Of a stretch of DNA of 6,302 bases, positions 1 to 5,582 are shown piece after piece (positions within the stretch are counted from its first letter, which is position 1; each line of letters starts with the position of its first letter). The notes beneath the pieces are model-generated. The model was not told where the DNA came from. It worked only from the letters and a program-made list of their open reading frames with translations, and ran no database searches. The translations under genes were made by a program, and so were the position numbers. This stretch comes from Mycobacteriaceae bacterium (GTDB lineage Bacteria > Actinomycetota > Actinomycetes > Mycobacteriales > Mycobacteriaceae), in assembly GCA_019242135.1 (NCBI GenBank), contig JAFAWC010000344.1, forward strand, positions 1 to 6,302, written 5' to 3'.

Positions 1-56
1 CCGTGTCGAGTGTCGGCGGCGAACTGCTGGTCTCCCACCTGGATTTCTTGCGGTGA
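1..56 (+). CDS. C-terminal end of a probable Mce-associated membrane protein (OmamA/Rv0199-like), partial
   Basis: An open frame enters from the left edge (codons from position 3) and ends at TGA 54-56. Only about 17 residues are visible, ending in SHLDFLR. A hydrophobic/aromatic end like this is common in Mce-associated proteins, whose soluble domain closes with a beta strand. The stronger argument is position: the next gene resembles Rv0200, and in M. tuberculosis Rv0199 (OmamA, which stabilises Mce lipid importers) lies immediately upstream of Rv0200. The stop TGA overlaps a possible GTG start of the next gene (GTGA, 53-56), suggesting an operon with coupled translation. The piece is too short to prove the family by sequence alone. 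Confidence 0.5.
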   Translation, partial: VSSVGGELLVSHLDFLR

Positions 57-67
57 GAGTTCATGGG

Positions 68-772
68 ATGAGAAACGCCTGGCGCGTGTTGGCCTTCGAC
101 ATCGTCGCCCCACTCGGGGCGGCCGCGGCGCTGCTGATGATCGGTTACGCGCTGGACTGGCGGGTCTGGTGGGTGGCGGTGTGCTCGGTGCTCTGCACGC
201 TGATCGCCGAGGGCATGGCGGTCAACTTTGTGCTGTTTCGGCGCGACAGGGTGACGGCCGGCACCGACGACGACGGGCCGGGCCTGCGGCTGGCCGTGGT
301 CGGCTTCACCACCGCGGCGCTGGTCGCGGCGGTGCTGGTCGGCTACACGCACTGGACTCAACCCGACCGTGAGCTCACCAACAGCATGGGCGAAGTGGTG
401 CGGCTCGCGACCGGGGTCTCGGAGGCCACCGCGACGTTCTCCCCGCTGGATCCGAACTCTTCGATCGACAAGGCTGCGGCGATGATGGATCCCGAGCAAG
501 GCGCCGCCTACAAGAACGCATTTGCCAAGACCGCGGCCGATCTGGCAGCGAAAAACATTAGCGCCCAAGCGCATACGATTTCTGCCGGCGTGGAAGCGAT
601 CGGACCCGACGCGGCCAGCGTCGCAGTGGTGATGCGCGCCATTCAGTCCAAGCCCAACAGTCCGGCCGAGACGGCGGTGCTGGCGCTGCGCGTCACCCTG
701 TCGAAAAAAGATGGCCGCTGGCTGGTGTTCGACGTGACACCGATCAACCCGTCGAACGAGGGCACCCCGTAA
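68..772 (+). CDS. omamB: Mce-associated membrane protein, OmamB (Rv0200)-like
   Basis: The product is 234 aa from ATG 68, or 239 aa from GTG 53. I favour ATG 68 because a purine-rich GAGAG lies 8 bases upstream, while GTG 53 has no ribosome site but would give a 4-base overlap with the upstream stop. Counting from GTG 53, three hydrophobic segments are visible near residues 12-34, 37-62 and 78-98. They are followed by a soluble C-terminal domain (about 105-239) that carries the alternating pattern and closing strands (VTLSKKDGRWLVFDVTPI) typical of Mce-associated proteins with an NTF2-like fold. The N-terminal MRNAWRVLAFDI segment matches my recollection of Rv0200. In M. tuberculosis OmamA and OmamB are orphan Mce-associated proteins outside the mce operons, tied to Mce-dependent fatty acid and cholesterol import. 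The protein should sit in the cytoplasmic membrane with its soluble domain outside. The ortholog assignment is from memory plus gene order. Confidence 0.8.
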   Translation: MRNAWRVLAFDIVAPLGAAAALLMIGYALDWRVWWVAVCSVLCTLIAEGMAVNFVLFRRDRVTAGTDDDGPGLRLAVVGFTTAALVAAVLVGYTHWTQPDRELTNSMGEVVRLATGVSEATATFSPLDPNSSIDKAAAMMDPEQGAAYKNAFAKTAADLAAKNISAQAHTISAGVEAIGPDAASVAVVMRAIQSKPNSPAETAVLALRVTLSKKDGRWLVFDVTPINPSNEGTP

Positions 773-792
773 CGCTCACAGCAGCCGAGCGT
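772..792. repeat. Small inverted repeat at the convergent gene junction
   Basis: ACGCTC (772-777) and GAGCGT (787-792) are reverse complements with a 9-base loop, straddling the facing stops of omamB and the CoA-binding gene. It lacks a T-run, so it is at best a weak two-way terminator; the right arm also codes for the end of the CoA-binding protein. Confidence 0.3.
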
Positions 793-1189
793 GCTCCACC
801 TTCAAGCAGCGGTCCATCACCACCGCCAGTCCTGCTGCCTGTGCGTCGAGCGCCAACTGCTCATCCCACAAGCCCTGTTGCAGCCAGATGCTCTTCGCGC
901 CGACGGCGACCGCCTGTCCCAGCACCGATCGCAGCTGATCGGGGCGCCGAAAGACATCCACCATGTCCGGTACGACCGGCAGCGCCGCCAGGTCCGGATA
1001 TGCCGGGCAGCCGTCCAGTTCGCCGATCAACGGGTTGACCGGATACAGCGTCCATCCGGTGTTGGAGCGCAGATAGTGGTAGACGCCGTTGCTGGGTCGC
1101 ATCGGATCGGGGGAGACCCCGACCACCGCGACGGTGCGCGTCTCGTTGAGCAGCTCGCGCAGTGCATCATCGTCGGGCTCGGTCCACAT
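776..1189 (-). CDS. Small CoA-binding domain protein (YccU-like Rossmann fold)
   Basis: A 137-aa protein that is one CoA_binding_2 domain from end to end. The first beta strand and glycine turn read VAVVGVSPDP (about residues 20-29), followed by an R-P-S-x-x-V segment. YPVNP lies at 49-53, DMVDVFRR at about 75-82, the IWLQQGLWDE block at about 101-110, and the family's closing MDRCLKVEH at 125-133 with its conserved cysteine. These blocks and the length fit the stand-alone YccU type, which binds CoA or acyl-CoA in solution; the cellular role of the family is poorly known. ATG 1187-1189 is the only good start nearby, and no clear ribosome site precedes it. The gene lies 37 bases after the Rv0201c-like gene on the same strand, so it is probably the last gene of the mmpL11 operon. 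It ends 3 bases from the convergent omamB stop. I recall no counterpart at this position in M. tuberculosis. Confidence 0.85.
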   Translation of the reverse strand: MWTEPDDDALRELLNETRTVAVVGVSPDPMRPSNGVYHYLRSNTGWTLYPVNPLIGELDGCPAYPDLAALPVVPDMVDVFRRPDQLRSVLGQAVAVGAKSIWLQQGLWDEQLALDAQAAGLAVVMDRCLKVEHARLL

Positions 1190-1226
1190 GCGGTCATCGT
1201 ATGGGCGGGCTGGCGCACGCCGGTGA

Positions 1227-1748
1227 TCAGTCCTGGCGGGTGGTGCGCTGCGCCCTCATCTTCGCGAATCGGTCGGAAAGCCGGCGCATCCGGACCATCT
1301 GGGCCGCCGACGGGCTGACGTCGCCGGCCAGGAATGCCGCGAGCTCGTCGCCGGTCACGCCGATACGTGATGCGAATTCACGGGCGGCGAGCCCGGAGCG
1401 GTCGATCAACCCGTGAATCTGGCGCGCGACTTCCGCGCATTCGTCGGCTTGTAGCTGCGCTCTGGAGCGGATCAGCACCTCGTTCAAGGCCTTCGCGATA
1501 CCCGGCGACGGTGTGTTCTCGAGCACCTCTTCGACCTGGCGCGCCGTCCGGCCGAACGGGTCGCGTTTGAGTGCCACCACGATGCGCTGCCACACCGCCA
1601 AGTCGCCGCTTTCCACCGCCTGCCGAATCGCGGCGGTGGGCCAAAACTCGACGGGTTTGTTGCCGTACGCGGCCAGCGGCGATTGCCCGGCGGCCGGCAA
1701 GCGGACGGTGGGTGCGGCGTTGTCATGTGCATCGACAGCCAACGTCAC
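1227..1748 (-). CDS. Rv0201c-like protein with C-terminal Xre-type helix-turn-helix
   Basis: The product is 173 aa and starts at GTG 1746-1748, inside the mmpL11 stop (GTGA on the minus strand), with a strong GGAGGAGG site just upstream. The C-terminal part (about 118-160) looks like a lambda-repressor/Xre HTH: SGLAAREFASRIG, then VTGDELAAFLAGDVSP, then RMRRLS. This is the pattern of two helices, turn and recognition helix, followed by the usual P-S-x-x-M-x-R-M helix. The region at about 31-105 (KPVEFWPTAAIRQAVESGDL, then WQRIVVALKRDPFGRTARQVEEVL) is helical with no known domain that I recognise. No signal peptide or membrane segment is present, so it should be cytoplasmic. Placement matches Rv0201c, a conserved hypothetical downstream of mmpL11. 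DNA binding is inferred from the HTH pattern alone; the target could be the divergent mmpL11/haemophore control region, but nothing here proves that. Confidence 0.82.
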   Translation of the reverse strand: MTLAVDAHDNAAPTVRLPAAGQSPLAAYGNKPVEFWPTAAIRQAVESGDLAVWQRIVVALKRDPFGRTARQVEEVLENTPSPGIAKALNEVLIRSRAQLQADECAEVARQIHGLIDRSGLAAREFASRIGVTGDELAAFLAGDVSPSAAQMVRMRRLSDRFAKMRAQRTTRQD

Positions 1749-4684
1749 CTCGCCTCCTCCAGCATCGCCACCGCCACTGACAGGCAGCGCTGTTTGACCT
1801 GCGCCCAGTCGACGTCCGGATCGACCTCATCGTCCGACGGCCGCGGCTCGGCGAGTCTGCACACGAGTTGGCTGGCAACCCATTGTGTCCTGGGCTGCTG
1901 ACCACAGTAATACTGATCCATCCCGGCCAGCACCAACGCGGCGGTGCGAGTGTCCATCGTCTGGACCAGCTCAGCAAACTCAGCGTAATCCCGGGTGCTG
2001 TTGCGGCACATCAACAGGTAGCTCTTCAGCCTGAGGGTTTCCGCCCCAGTGGGGATTTGCAGGCGGTCCCCGGTCGGCAACTGAACGCTGGTGGTTTCCA
2101 CCGGGCTGCTGCGCTCGACCGGCGCCACGGCGCCGTGCGGATCCATCTGCAGCGCGTCCAGGGCGACGGTCAGCCTGCCCCGCCACACCGTGACCGGATG
2201 CACGCCACGGCCCGACCACGGCATCTTCCTGCGGCTGCCGCGGTTGCCCGGGAACGGCAACGAGCCGTGCGGGCGCCGGGCGGCACCGGATTGACCGTTA
2301 CCGGTCGCCGCGGTGCGGGCATCCGCCGGTTCGCCGTCGCGGCGGCCGCACCCGCTGAACGCCAACGGGTCGGCCACAGTGATCGCGTTGGGCGCCAGGT
2401 CTTTGAGCTTGGCCGCGGACTTGACCACCATCCGCATGTCGGAGCTCGGCGCCCCGAGCGCCGAGATGTCGTCGGGGATGAGCACGACATCGCCGATGTC
2501 GATCTTGGGCAGCGGCCGTTCGAAGTCGACCGACGGCAGGATGCGGTCCAGCCACCGCGGCAGCCACCAGTTCCACTGGTCGAACATCGCCATCAGCGCC
2601 GGCACCAGCACCAATCGCACCACGGTGGCGTCCACCGCGATCGCTACCGCACACGCGACGCCGATCTCGGCTACCAACGGCATACCCGCGAACGCGAACC
2701 CAACGTAGACCGCGATCATGATCAGCGCTGCGCTGGTGATGGTGCGCGCACTGGTGCTGACCCCCCACGACACCGCGTCACGGGTGTTGCTGGTCTGCAG
2801 GAAACGCTCCCTGATACGGGTGAGCAGGAAGATCTCGTAATCCATCGACAGACCGAACGTGATCGCGAGCACCAGGGGCGGCACCGAGCTGTCAAGCGAC
2901 GAGATGGGTTGGAAACCAAGGTCTTTCAACCAGCCCCACTGGAAGACCATGACAATGCTGCCGTAGGCCGCGGCCACCGAGAGCACGGTCATCAGCACGC
3001 CTTTGAACGCCAGGAACACCGACCGGATCGAGATCAGCAGCATCACGAACGCGATCGTCGACACGAACAGGAACACCCACGGCTGGGTCTGTTCGACTCG
3101 GTTGTCGAAGTCCTTGATCAGCGCAGTCGGCCCGCCGATGTCGATGTGGGCGTTCTGGGCGCCCGCGACCTGCGGCAGCCGGCTGCGCATCCAGGCGATG
3201 GTGTCGCGGGCGGACATGTCCTCCGGATCTACCGACAACACAGCCGACAGCAGTGCGCTGCGGTTGTCGTCGGCGAAGGTCGGCGGCTGCACCGTGACGA
3301 TGTTCGGCGCCTCCCGCATCCGCATCGCGATCGCGTCGAGGACCTGCGTGTGCTCCGGGCTGGACGCTCCCGAAACCGAGGGCTCGCCGGGGAACGAGAC
3401 CAATACCCGGATCGGCCCGAGGGCACCGGGGCCAAGCGCCTGAGCCGCCGCGCTGACGCCGCCGCGGATCTCATGTGTCGGCGGGAACTGGCGCTGCATG
3501 CTGTTCGACAGCGTCATCGACAGCGTCGGGGCCGCCAGCGCCAGAAGCAGCAGCGAGGCCCCCAGCGCCGAGGCCCACGGCCTAAGCATCACCCAGCCGA
3601 TCCAGCGCGTCCAGAACGGCGATTGGGTGGTTTCCGGACCTCGCGACCAGTGCAGCAGCTGCGATCGCCTGGCCGCGGCTCGCCCGAAGGTCGCCAACAC
3701 GGCGGGAATCAACGTGATCGACGTCAGCACCGCGACCGCGACGGTGAGCACCGCGCCGGTGGCCATGGAGCGCAGCACCGGAGTGTTGATCAAGTAGATA
3801 CCGGTGAGCGACGCGATCACGGTGAGGCCCGACAGCAGCACCGCGAGGCCGGAAGTGGCCATCGCGGCATCGGTGGCCTGCTTCGAGTCACGTCCCGCCC
3901 GCAGCTCCTCCCGGTAGCGCATGAGGATGAACAGCGAATAGTCCACGGCCAGTGCGATTCCGAACATCGACACCGTCGGCGTGACGAACACCGACATCGT
4001 CATGTGCATCGACAGCAGGAAAACCAGGCCCATCGATACCGTGACCGTGAGGATGCCGAGGATCAGCGGCATCGCCGCCGCGGCCAGCGAGCCGAACACC
4101 GCGAGCAAGACGACCAGGATGATCGGCAGGTTCCACCGCTCAGCCTCGGCGATGTCCTTCTTGGTGTTCGCCTGTGCCGCCGCGCCGAGCGCCCCCTGAC
4201 CGATGACATACAGGTCGACCCGTCCGTTGTCGAGCTGTCCCGGCTGGTCGCCGTGGATGCCGATTTTGCTGCGCAGCTGTTTGGCAACGTCGACGGCGCC
4301 GGAGTTGTGGAACCCCAACTTCAGTGAGATGACGTACGGCCGGTCGGCCCGCGGCGGTGGTTGCACCGGGTTCGGCGGCACCGACACACTGGGAACCTCG
4401 GCGGCCTTCTTGTTCAGCAGGTCCACCGCGGCGACCATGTCCTCGGCGGTCGCGCCGGGTCGTGGCGCGGCGACCAGCGCAAGCGGCGACGCGCCCTGGT
4501 CGGGAAAGTGCGTTTCGAGCTGGCGCTGCACCCGCAACGATTGCGAGCCGGCAACCTCGAAGCCGCCGCCGGTCAGGTTGTTGGACTCGTGCAACGAGAC
4601 CAACACGGCGGGCACAAGCAAGAGCAGCCAGGTGATGAACACGGCCCAGCGGTAGCGGCGCAGGTTGCTACTCAAGCGCATCAT
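1745..4684 (-). CDS. mmpL11: RND-family mycolic lipid exporter MmpL11
   Basis: The protein is 979 aa, close to the 966 aa I recall for M. tuberculosis MmpL11 (Rv0202c). It has the full MmpL layout: TM1 (about 13-30), a first periplasmic domain (31-180), TM2-6 (187-330), TM7 (362-384), a second periplasmic domain (385-535), TM8-12 (536-705) and a cytoplasmic tail (706-979). The proton-relay Asp-Tyr pairs of the MmpL family are present in TM4 (AVDYSLF, D248-Y249) and TM10 (SMDYEIF, D615-Y616). The LTGGGFEVAGSQS stretch after TM1 and the LPSVDFERPLPK and LPTGDRLQIPTGAETLRLK blocks of the tail are what I associate with MmpL11. In M. tuberculosis and M. smegmatis this transporter sends mycolate wax ester and long-chain triacylglycerol-type lipids to the cell surface, and together with MmpL3 it has been implicated in haem uptake. 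The ATG at 4684 is the first possible start after an in-frame stop; ATG 4681 is the alternative. Its stop overlaps the next gene by 4 bases. Tail residues about 771-827 form an Arg/Gly/Pro-rich linker unlike the rest. Confidence 0.95.
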   Translation of the reverse strand: MMRLSSNLRRYRWAVFITWLLLLVPAVLVSLHESNNLTGGGFEVAGSQSLRVQRQLETHFPDQGASPLALVAAPRPGATAEDMVAAVDLLNKKAAEVPSVSVPPNPVQPPPRADRPYVISLKLGFHNSGAVDVAKQLRSKIGIHGDQPGQLDNGRVDLYVIGQGALGAAAQANTKKDIAEAERWNLPIILVVLLAVFGSLAAAAMPLILGILTVTVSMGLVFLLSMHMTMSVFVTPTVSMFGIALAVDYSLFILMRYREELRAGRDSKQATDAAMATSGLAVLLSGLTVIASLTGIYLINTPVLRSMATGAVLTVAVAVLTSITLIPAVLATFGRAAARRSQLLHWSRGPETTQSPFWTRWIGWVMLRPWASALGASLLLLALAAPTLSMTLSNSMQRQFPPTHEIRGGVSAAAQALGPGALGPIRVLVSFPGEPSVSGASSPEHTQVLDAIAMRMREAPNIVTVQPPTFADDNRSALLSAVLSVDPEDMSARDTIAWMRSRLPQVAGAQNAHIDIGGPTALIKDFDNRVEQTQPWVFLFVSTIAFVMLLISIRSVFLAFKGVLMTVLSVAAAYGSIVMVFQWGWLKDLGFQPISSLDSSVPPLVLAITFGLSMDYEIFLLTRIRERFLQTSNTRDAVSWGVSTSARTITSAALIMIAVYVGFAFAGMPLVAEIGVACAVAIAVDATVVRLVLVPALMAMFDQWNWWLPRWLDRILPSVDFERPLPKIDIGDVVLIPDDISALGAPSSDMRMVVKSAAKLKDLAPNAITVADPLAFSGCGRRDGEPADARTAATGNGQSGAARRPHGSLPFPGNRGSRRKMPWSGRGVHPVTVWRGRLTVALDALQMDPHGAVAPVERSSPVETTSVQLPTGDRLQIPTGAETLRLKSYLLMCRNSTRDYAEFAELVQTMDTRTAALVLAGMDQYYCGQQPRTQWVASQLVCRLAEPRPSDDEVDPDVDWAQVKQRCLSVAVAMLEEAR
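1753..1760 (-). promoter_or_regulatory. Strong ribosome binding site of the Rv0201c-like gene
   Basis: On the minus strand these bases read GGAGGAGG, 4 bases before the GTG start at 1748. They lie in the last codons of mmpL11 (the LEEAR end). Together with the GTGA stop/start overlap they fix the start of the downstream gene and point to coupled translation with mmpL11. Confidence 0.8.
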
Positions 4685-4725
4685 GAACTGCTGGATGTCG
4701 GTCCCCGCTTTCTCCCGGCGTCGTG

Positions 4726-4731
4726 AGCCTA
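4726..4731 (-). promoter_or_regulatory. Possible -10 element for mmpL11
   Basis: On the minus strand this reads TAGGCT, which fits the mycobacterial TANNNT pattern about 42 bases before the mmpL11 ATG. No good -35 is seen at 17-18 bases upstream, which is common for mycobacterial SigA promoters. The pattern is short enough to occur by chance. Confidence 0.25.
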
Positions 4732-4803
4732 CAGCAGCAAGCTGTTGGGTTCATGGCTGTTGAGCTGGCATTCGGCACACTTGAGCGGCGCCGCGGGCGG
4801 TGA

Positions 4804-4823
4804 GCCGACCGCATCCGGTCGGC
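4804..4823. repeat. Perfect 8-bp inverted repeat (hairpin or operator)
   Basis: GCCGACCG (4804-4811) and CGGTCGGC (4816-4823) are exact reverse complements around the 4-base loop CATC. No T-run follows on either strand, so it is not a classical terminator. It lies roughly midway between the two divergent genes and could be an operator for a dimeric regulator or a leader hairpin. Function is inference; the symmetry is seen directly. Confidence 0.6.
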
Positions 4824-4842
4824 GGGTTTGGACCGCTCAATT

Positions 4843-4939
4843 GGCGATCCGGCGCCACCGGATGGCAGCATGTGAGTCGGCCGTTTGCTGGCGGCGCAGC
4901 TTCGGGCGATGGGCTTTGGCGTCCTGGCGCCGGATCGTC
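4843..4939. repeat. Long-spaced inverted repeat upstream of the haemophore gene
   Basis: Arm 4845-4856 (CGATCCGGCGCC) is the exact reverse complement of 4926-4937 (GGCGCCGGATCG). Adding 4857/4925 and 4843/4939 plus one G-T wobble (4844/4938) gives 15 paired positions, with 67 bases between the arms. The right arm ends 11 bases before the AGGAG ribosome site. A smaller stem, ATCCGG/CCGGAT (4847-4852 with 4858-4863), shares the left arm and would compete with the long pairing. If transcribed, this would form a strongly folded leader; as DNA it could be two sites for one regulator. Confidence 0.6.
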
Positions 4940-4950
4940 CGCATATTCTC

Positions 4951-4955
4951 AGGAG
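4951..4955 (+). promoter_or_regulatory. Ribosome binding site of the Rv0203-like haemophore gene
   Basis: AGGAG lies 5 bases before ATG 4961. It decides the start: translation from here gives a normal signal peptide, whereas the longer upstream frame does not. Confidence 0.85.
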
Positions 4956-4960
4956 TATCC

Positions 4961-5515
4961 ATGATCGCGATCATCGCCGTGACCACCCCGGCCGTGCGCC
5001 GCGTTCTTTCCGGCGTGTTCGCGACATGCCTGGTGGGTGGGGCCGCAATGGCCATTCCGTCGGCAACTGCCGCGAACGACCCGTGCGCCGCGAGCGAGAT
5101 CGCCCGCACTATCGGTTCGGTGGCGACCAACACCGGCAACTACCTGGACGCCCATCCGGAAACCAACTCGGCGCTCACTGCCGCGGCAGCGCAGCCAGGC
5201 CCGCAGGCGCTCGCTGCGCTCAAGACCTACTTCGATTCCAACGCGCAGGCCAGCAAGGACCTCCAGGGTCTGCAGCAGCCGCTTCAAAGCCTGTCCGGCC
5301 GATGCAAGCTGCCGATCACCCTGCCGCAGATCCTGCAGTTCATGCAGGCCGCGCAGAACGGCCAAGGGGTCGGGGCGGTCAGCCCGGGAACGTTGAACGC
5401 CGGCGCGCCGGTCGCTGGCTCCGGAGTGGGATGTCGCCGCCCGGCGGCTCCGGACGAGAGGTTTTCCGCAACTCGTTTACCCCTGGGCAACAATCTGCGC
5501 ACTAATTCTGCTTAG
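4961..5515 (+). CDS. Secreted haemophore-like protein, Rv0203 family
   Basis: The product is 184 aa from ATG 4961. Residues 1-37 form a signal peptide: Arg pair at 13-14, hydrophobic core about 15-32, and a likely cut after SATA or one residue later. The mature part begins near NDPCAASEIARTIGSV and follows the mycobacterial haemophore (MHB) pattern. It has two cysteines, C42 and C115, expected to form a disulfide, the YLDAHPETN block with Y61 and H65, and the D-L-Q-x-L-x-Q-P-L-x-x-L-x-x-R-C closing helix. In M. tuberculosis Rv0203 (136 aa) the haem contacts reported are Tyr59, His63 and His89. Tyr and the first His are kept, but the third position here is Y90 in LKTYFDSN. Rv0203 is secreted and passes haem towards MmpL3/MmpL11, which fits the divergent mmpL11 gene. 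The last 30 or so residues (after about 153) have no counterpart that I know, contain an extra C158 and use codons poor in G/C at third position, so the true end is uncertain. Confidence 0.87.
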   Translation: MIAIIAVTTPAVRRVLSGVFATCLVGGAAMAIPSATAANDPCAASEIARTIGSVATNTGNYLDAHPETNSALTAAAAQPGPQALAALKTYFDSNAQASKDLQGLQQPLQSLSGRCKLPITLPQILQFMQAAQNGQGVGAVSPGTLNAGAPVAGSGVGCRRPAAPDERFSATRLPLGNNLRTNSA

Positions 5516-5528
5516 CTTCACTATGTCG

Positions 5529-5546
5529 GTAACCACCACGGGTTAC
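5529..5546. promoter_or_regulatory. Operator-like inverted repeat upstream of the second haemophore gene
   Basis: GTAACC (5529-5534) and GGTTAC (5541-5546) are exact reverse complements with a 6-base spacer. The dyad sits in the 67-base gap between the two haemophore genes, 36 bases before the second ATG, in a stretch more A/T-rich than its surroundings. Size and spacing suit a dimeric transcription factor. No second copy was seen in the other intergenic region. The binding role is inference. Confidence 0.4.
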
Positions 5547-5570
5547 GACGGTTCGCTCGAAACGTGACGA

Positions 5571-5575
5571 AGGAG
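5571..5575 (+). promoter_or_regulatory. Ribosome binding site of the second haemophore gene
   Basis: AGGAG lies 7 bases before ATG 5583, favouring this ATG over the TTG one codon earlier at 5580. Confidence 0.8.
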
Positions 5576-5582
5576 CTGTTTG

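Larger units (their letters stand above)
4685..4960. promoter_or_regulatory. Divergent control region between mmpL11 and the haemophore gene
   Basis: These 276 bases separate two outward-facing genes and hold no convincing gene. An open frame reading through from 4745 into the haemophore lacks any ribosome site and would bury the signal peptide behind 72 residues. The region must hold the promoters of both directions. The only core elements I can suggest are weak: TAGGCT on the minus strand (4726-4731) for mmpL11, and TATTCT (4944-4949) on the plus strand, which lies too close to the ribosome site to be comfortable. No 19-bp IdeR iron box of the TTAGG/CCTAA type is visible. Two clear inverted repeats are listed separately. 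Confidence 0.7.

Noticed and set aside
10..372. 120-codon plus-strand open frame overlapping the omamB start
   Set aside because: Its composition (Arg/Gly/His-rich) is that of a shifted frame of GC-rich coding DNA, and the omamB frame carries proper membrane segments.
791..1318. 175-codon plus-strand open frame across the CoA-binding gene
   Set aside because: It is antisense to a complete CoA-binding domain and shows no domain pattern itself.
1868..4327. 819-codon open frame on the plus strand antisense to mmpL11
   Set aside because: It is the mirror of G/C-ending codons in mmpL11. Its translation is full of Arg, His, Gln and Asp with no domain, while the opposite strand encodes a complete MmpL protein.
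4944..4949. TATTCT as a -10 element for the haemophore gene
   Set aside because: A start 7 bases downstream would leave a leader of about 5 bases and put the AGGAG site mostly outside the transcript. No -35 is found at usual spacing, so it is not listed as a feature.
4745..4960. 72-residue N-terminal extension in frame with the first haemophore
   Set aside because: It has no ribosome site at its start, its composition is Trp/Arg-rich, and it would place the signal peptide internally. ATG 4961 has AGGAG at proper distance.
5502..5515. CTAA-N6-TTAG as an iron-regulator (IdeR) half-palindrome
   Set aside because: Only 4 bp per arm match and the central bases of the IdeR consensus are absent. 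It overlaps the stop codon of the first haemophore and is likely chance in a short A/T-rich stretch.
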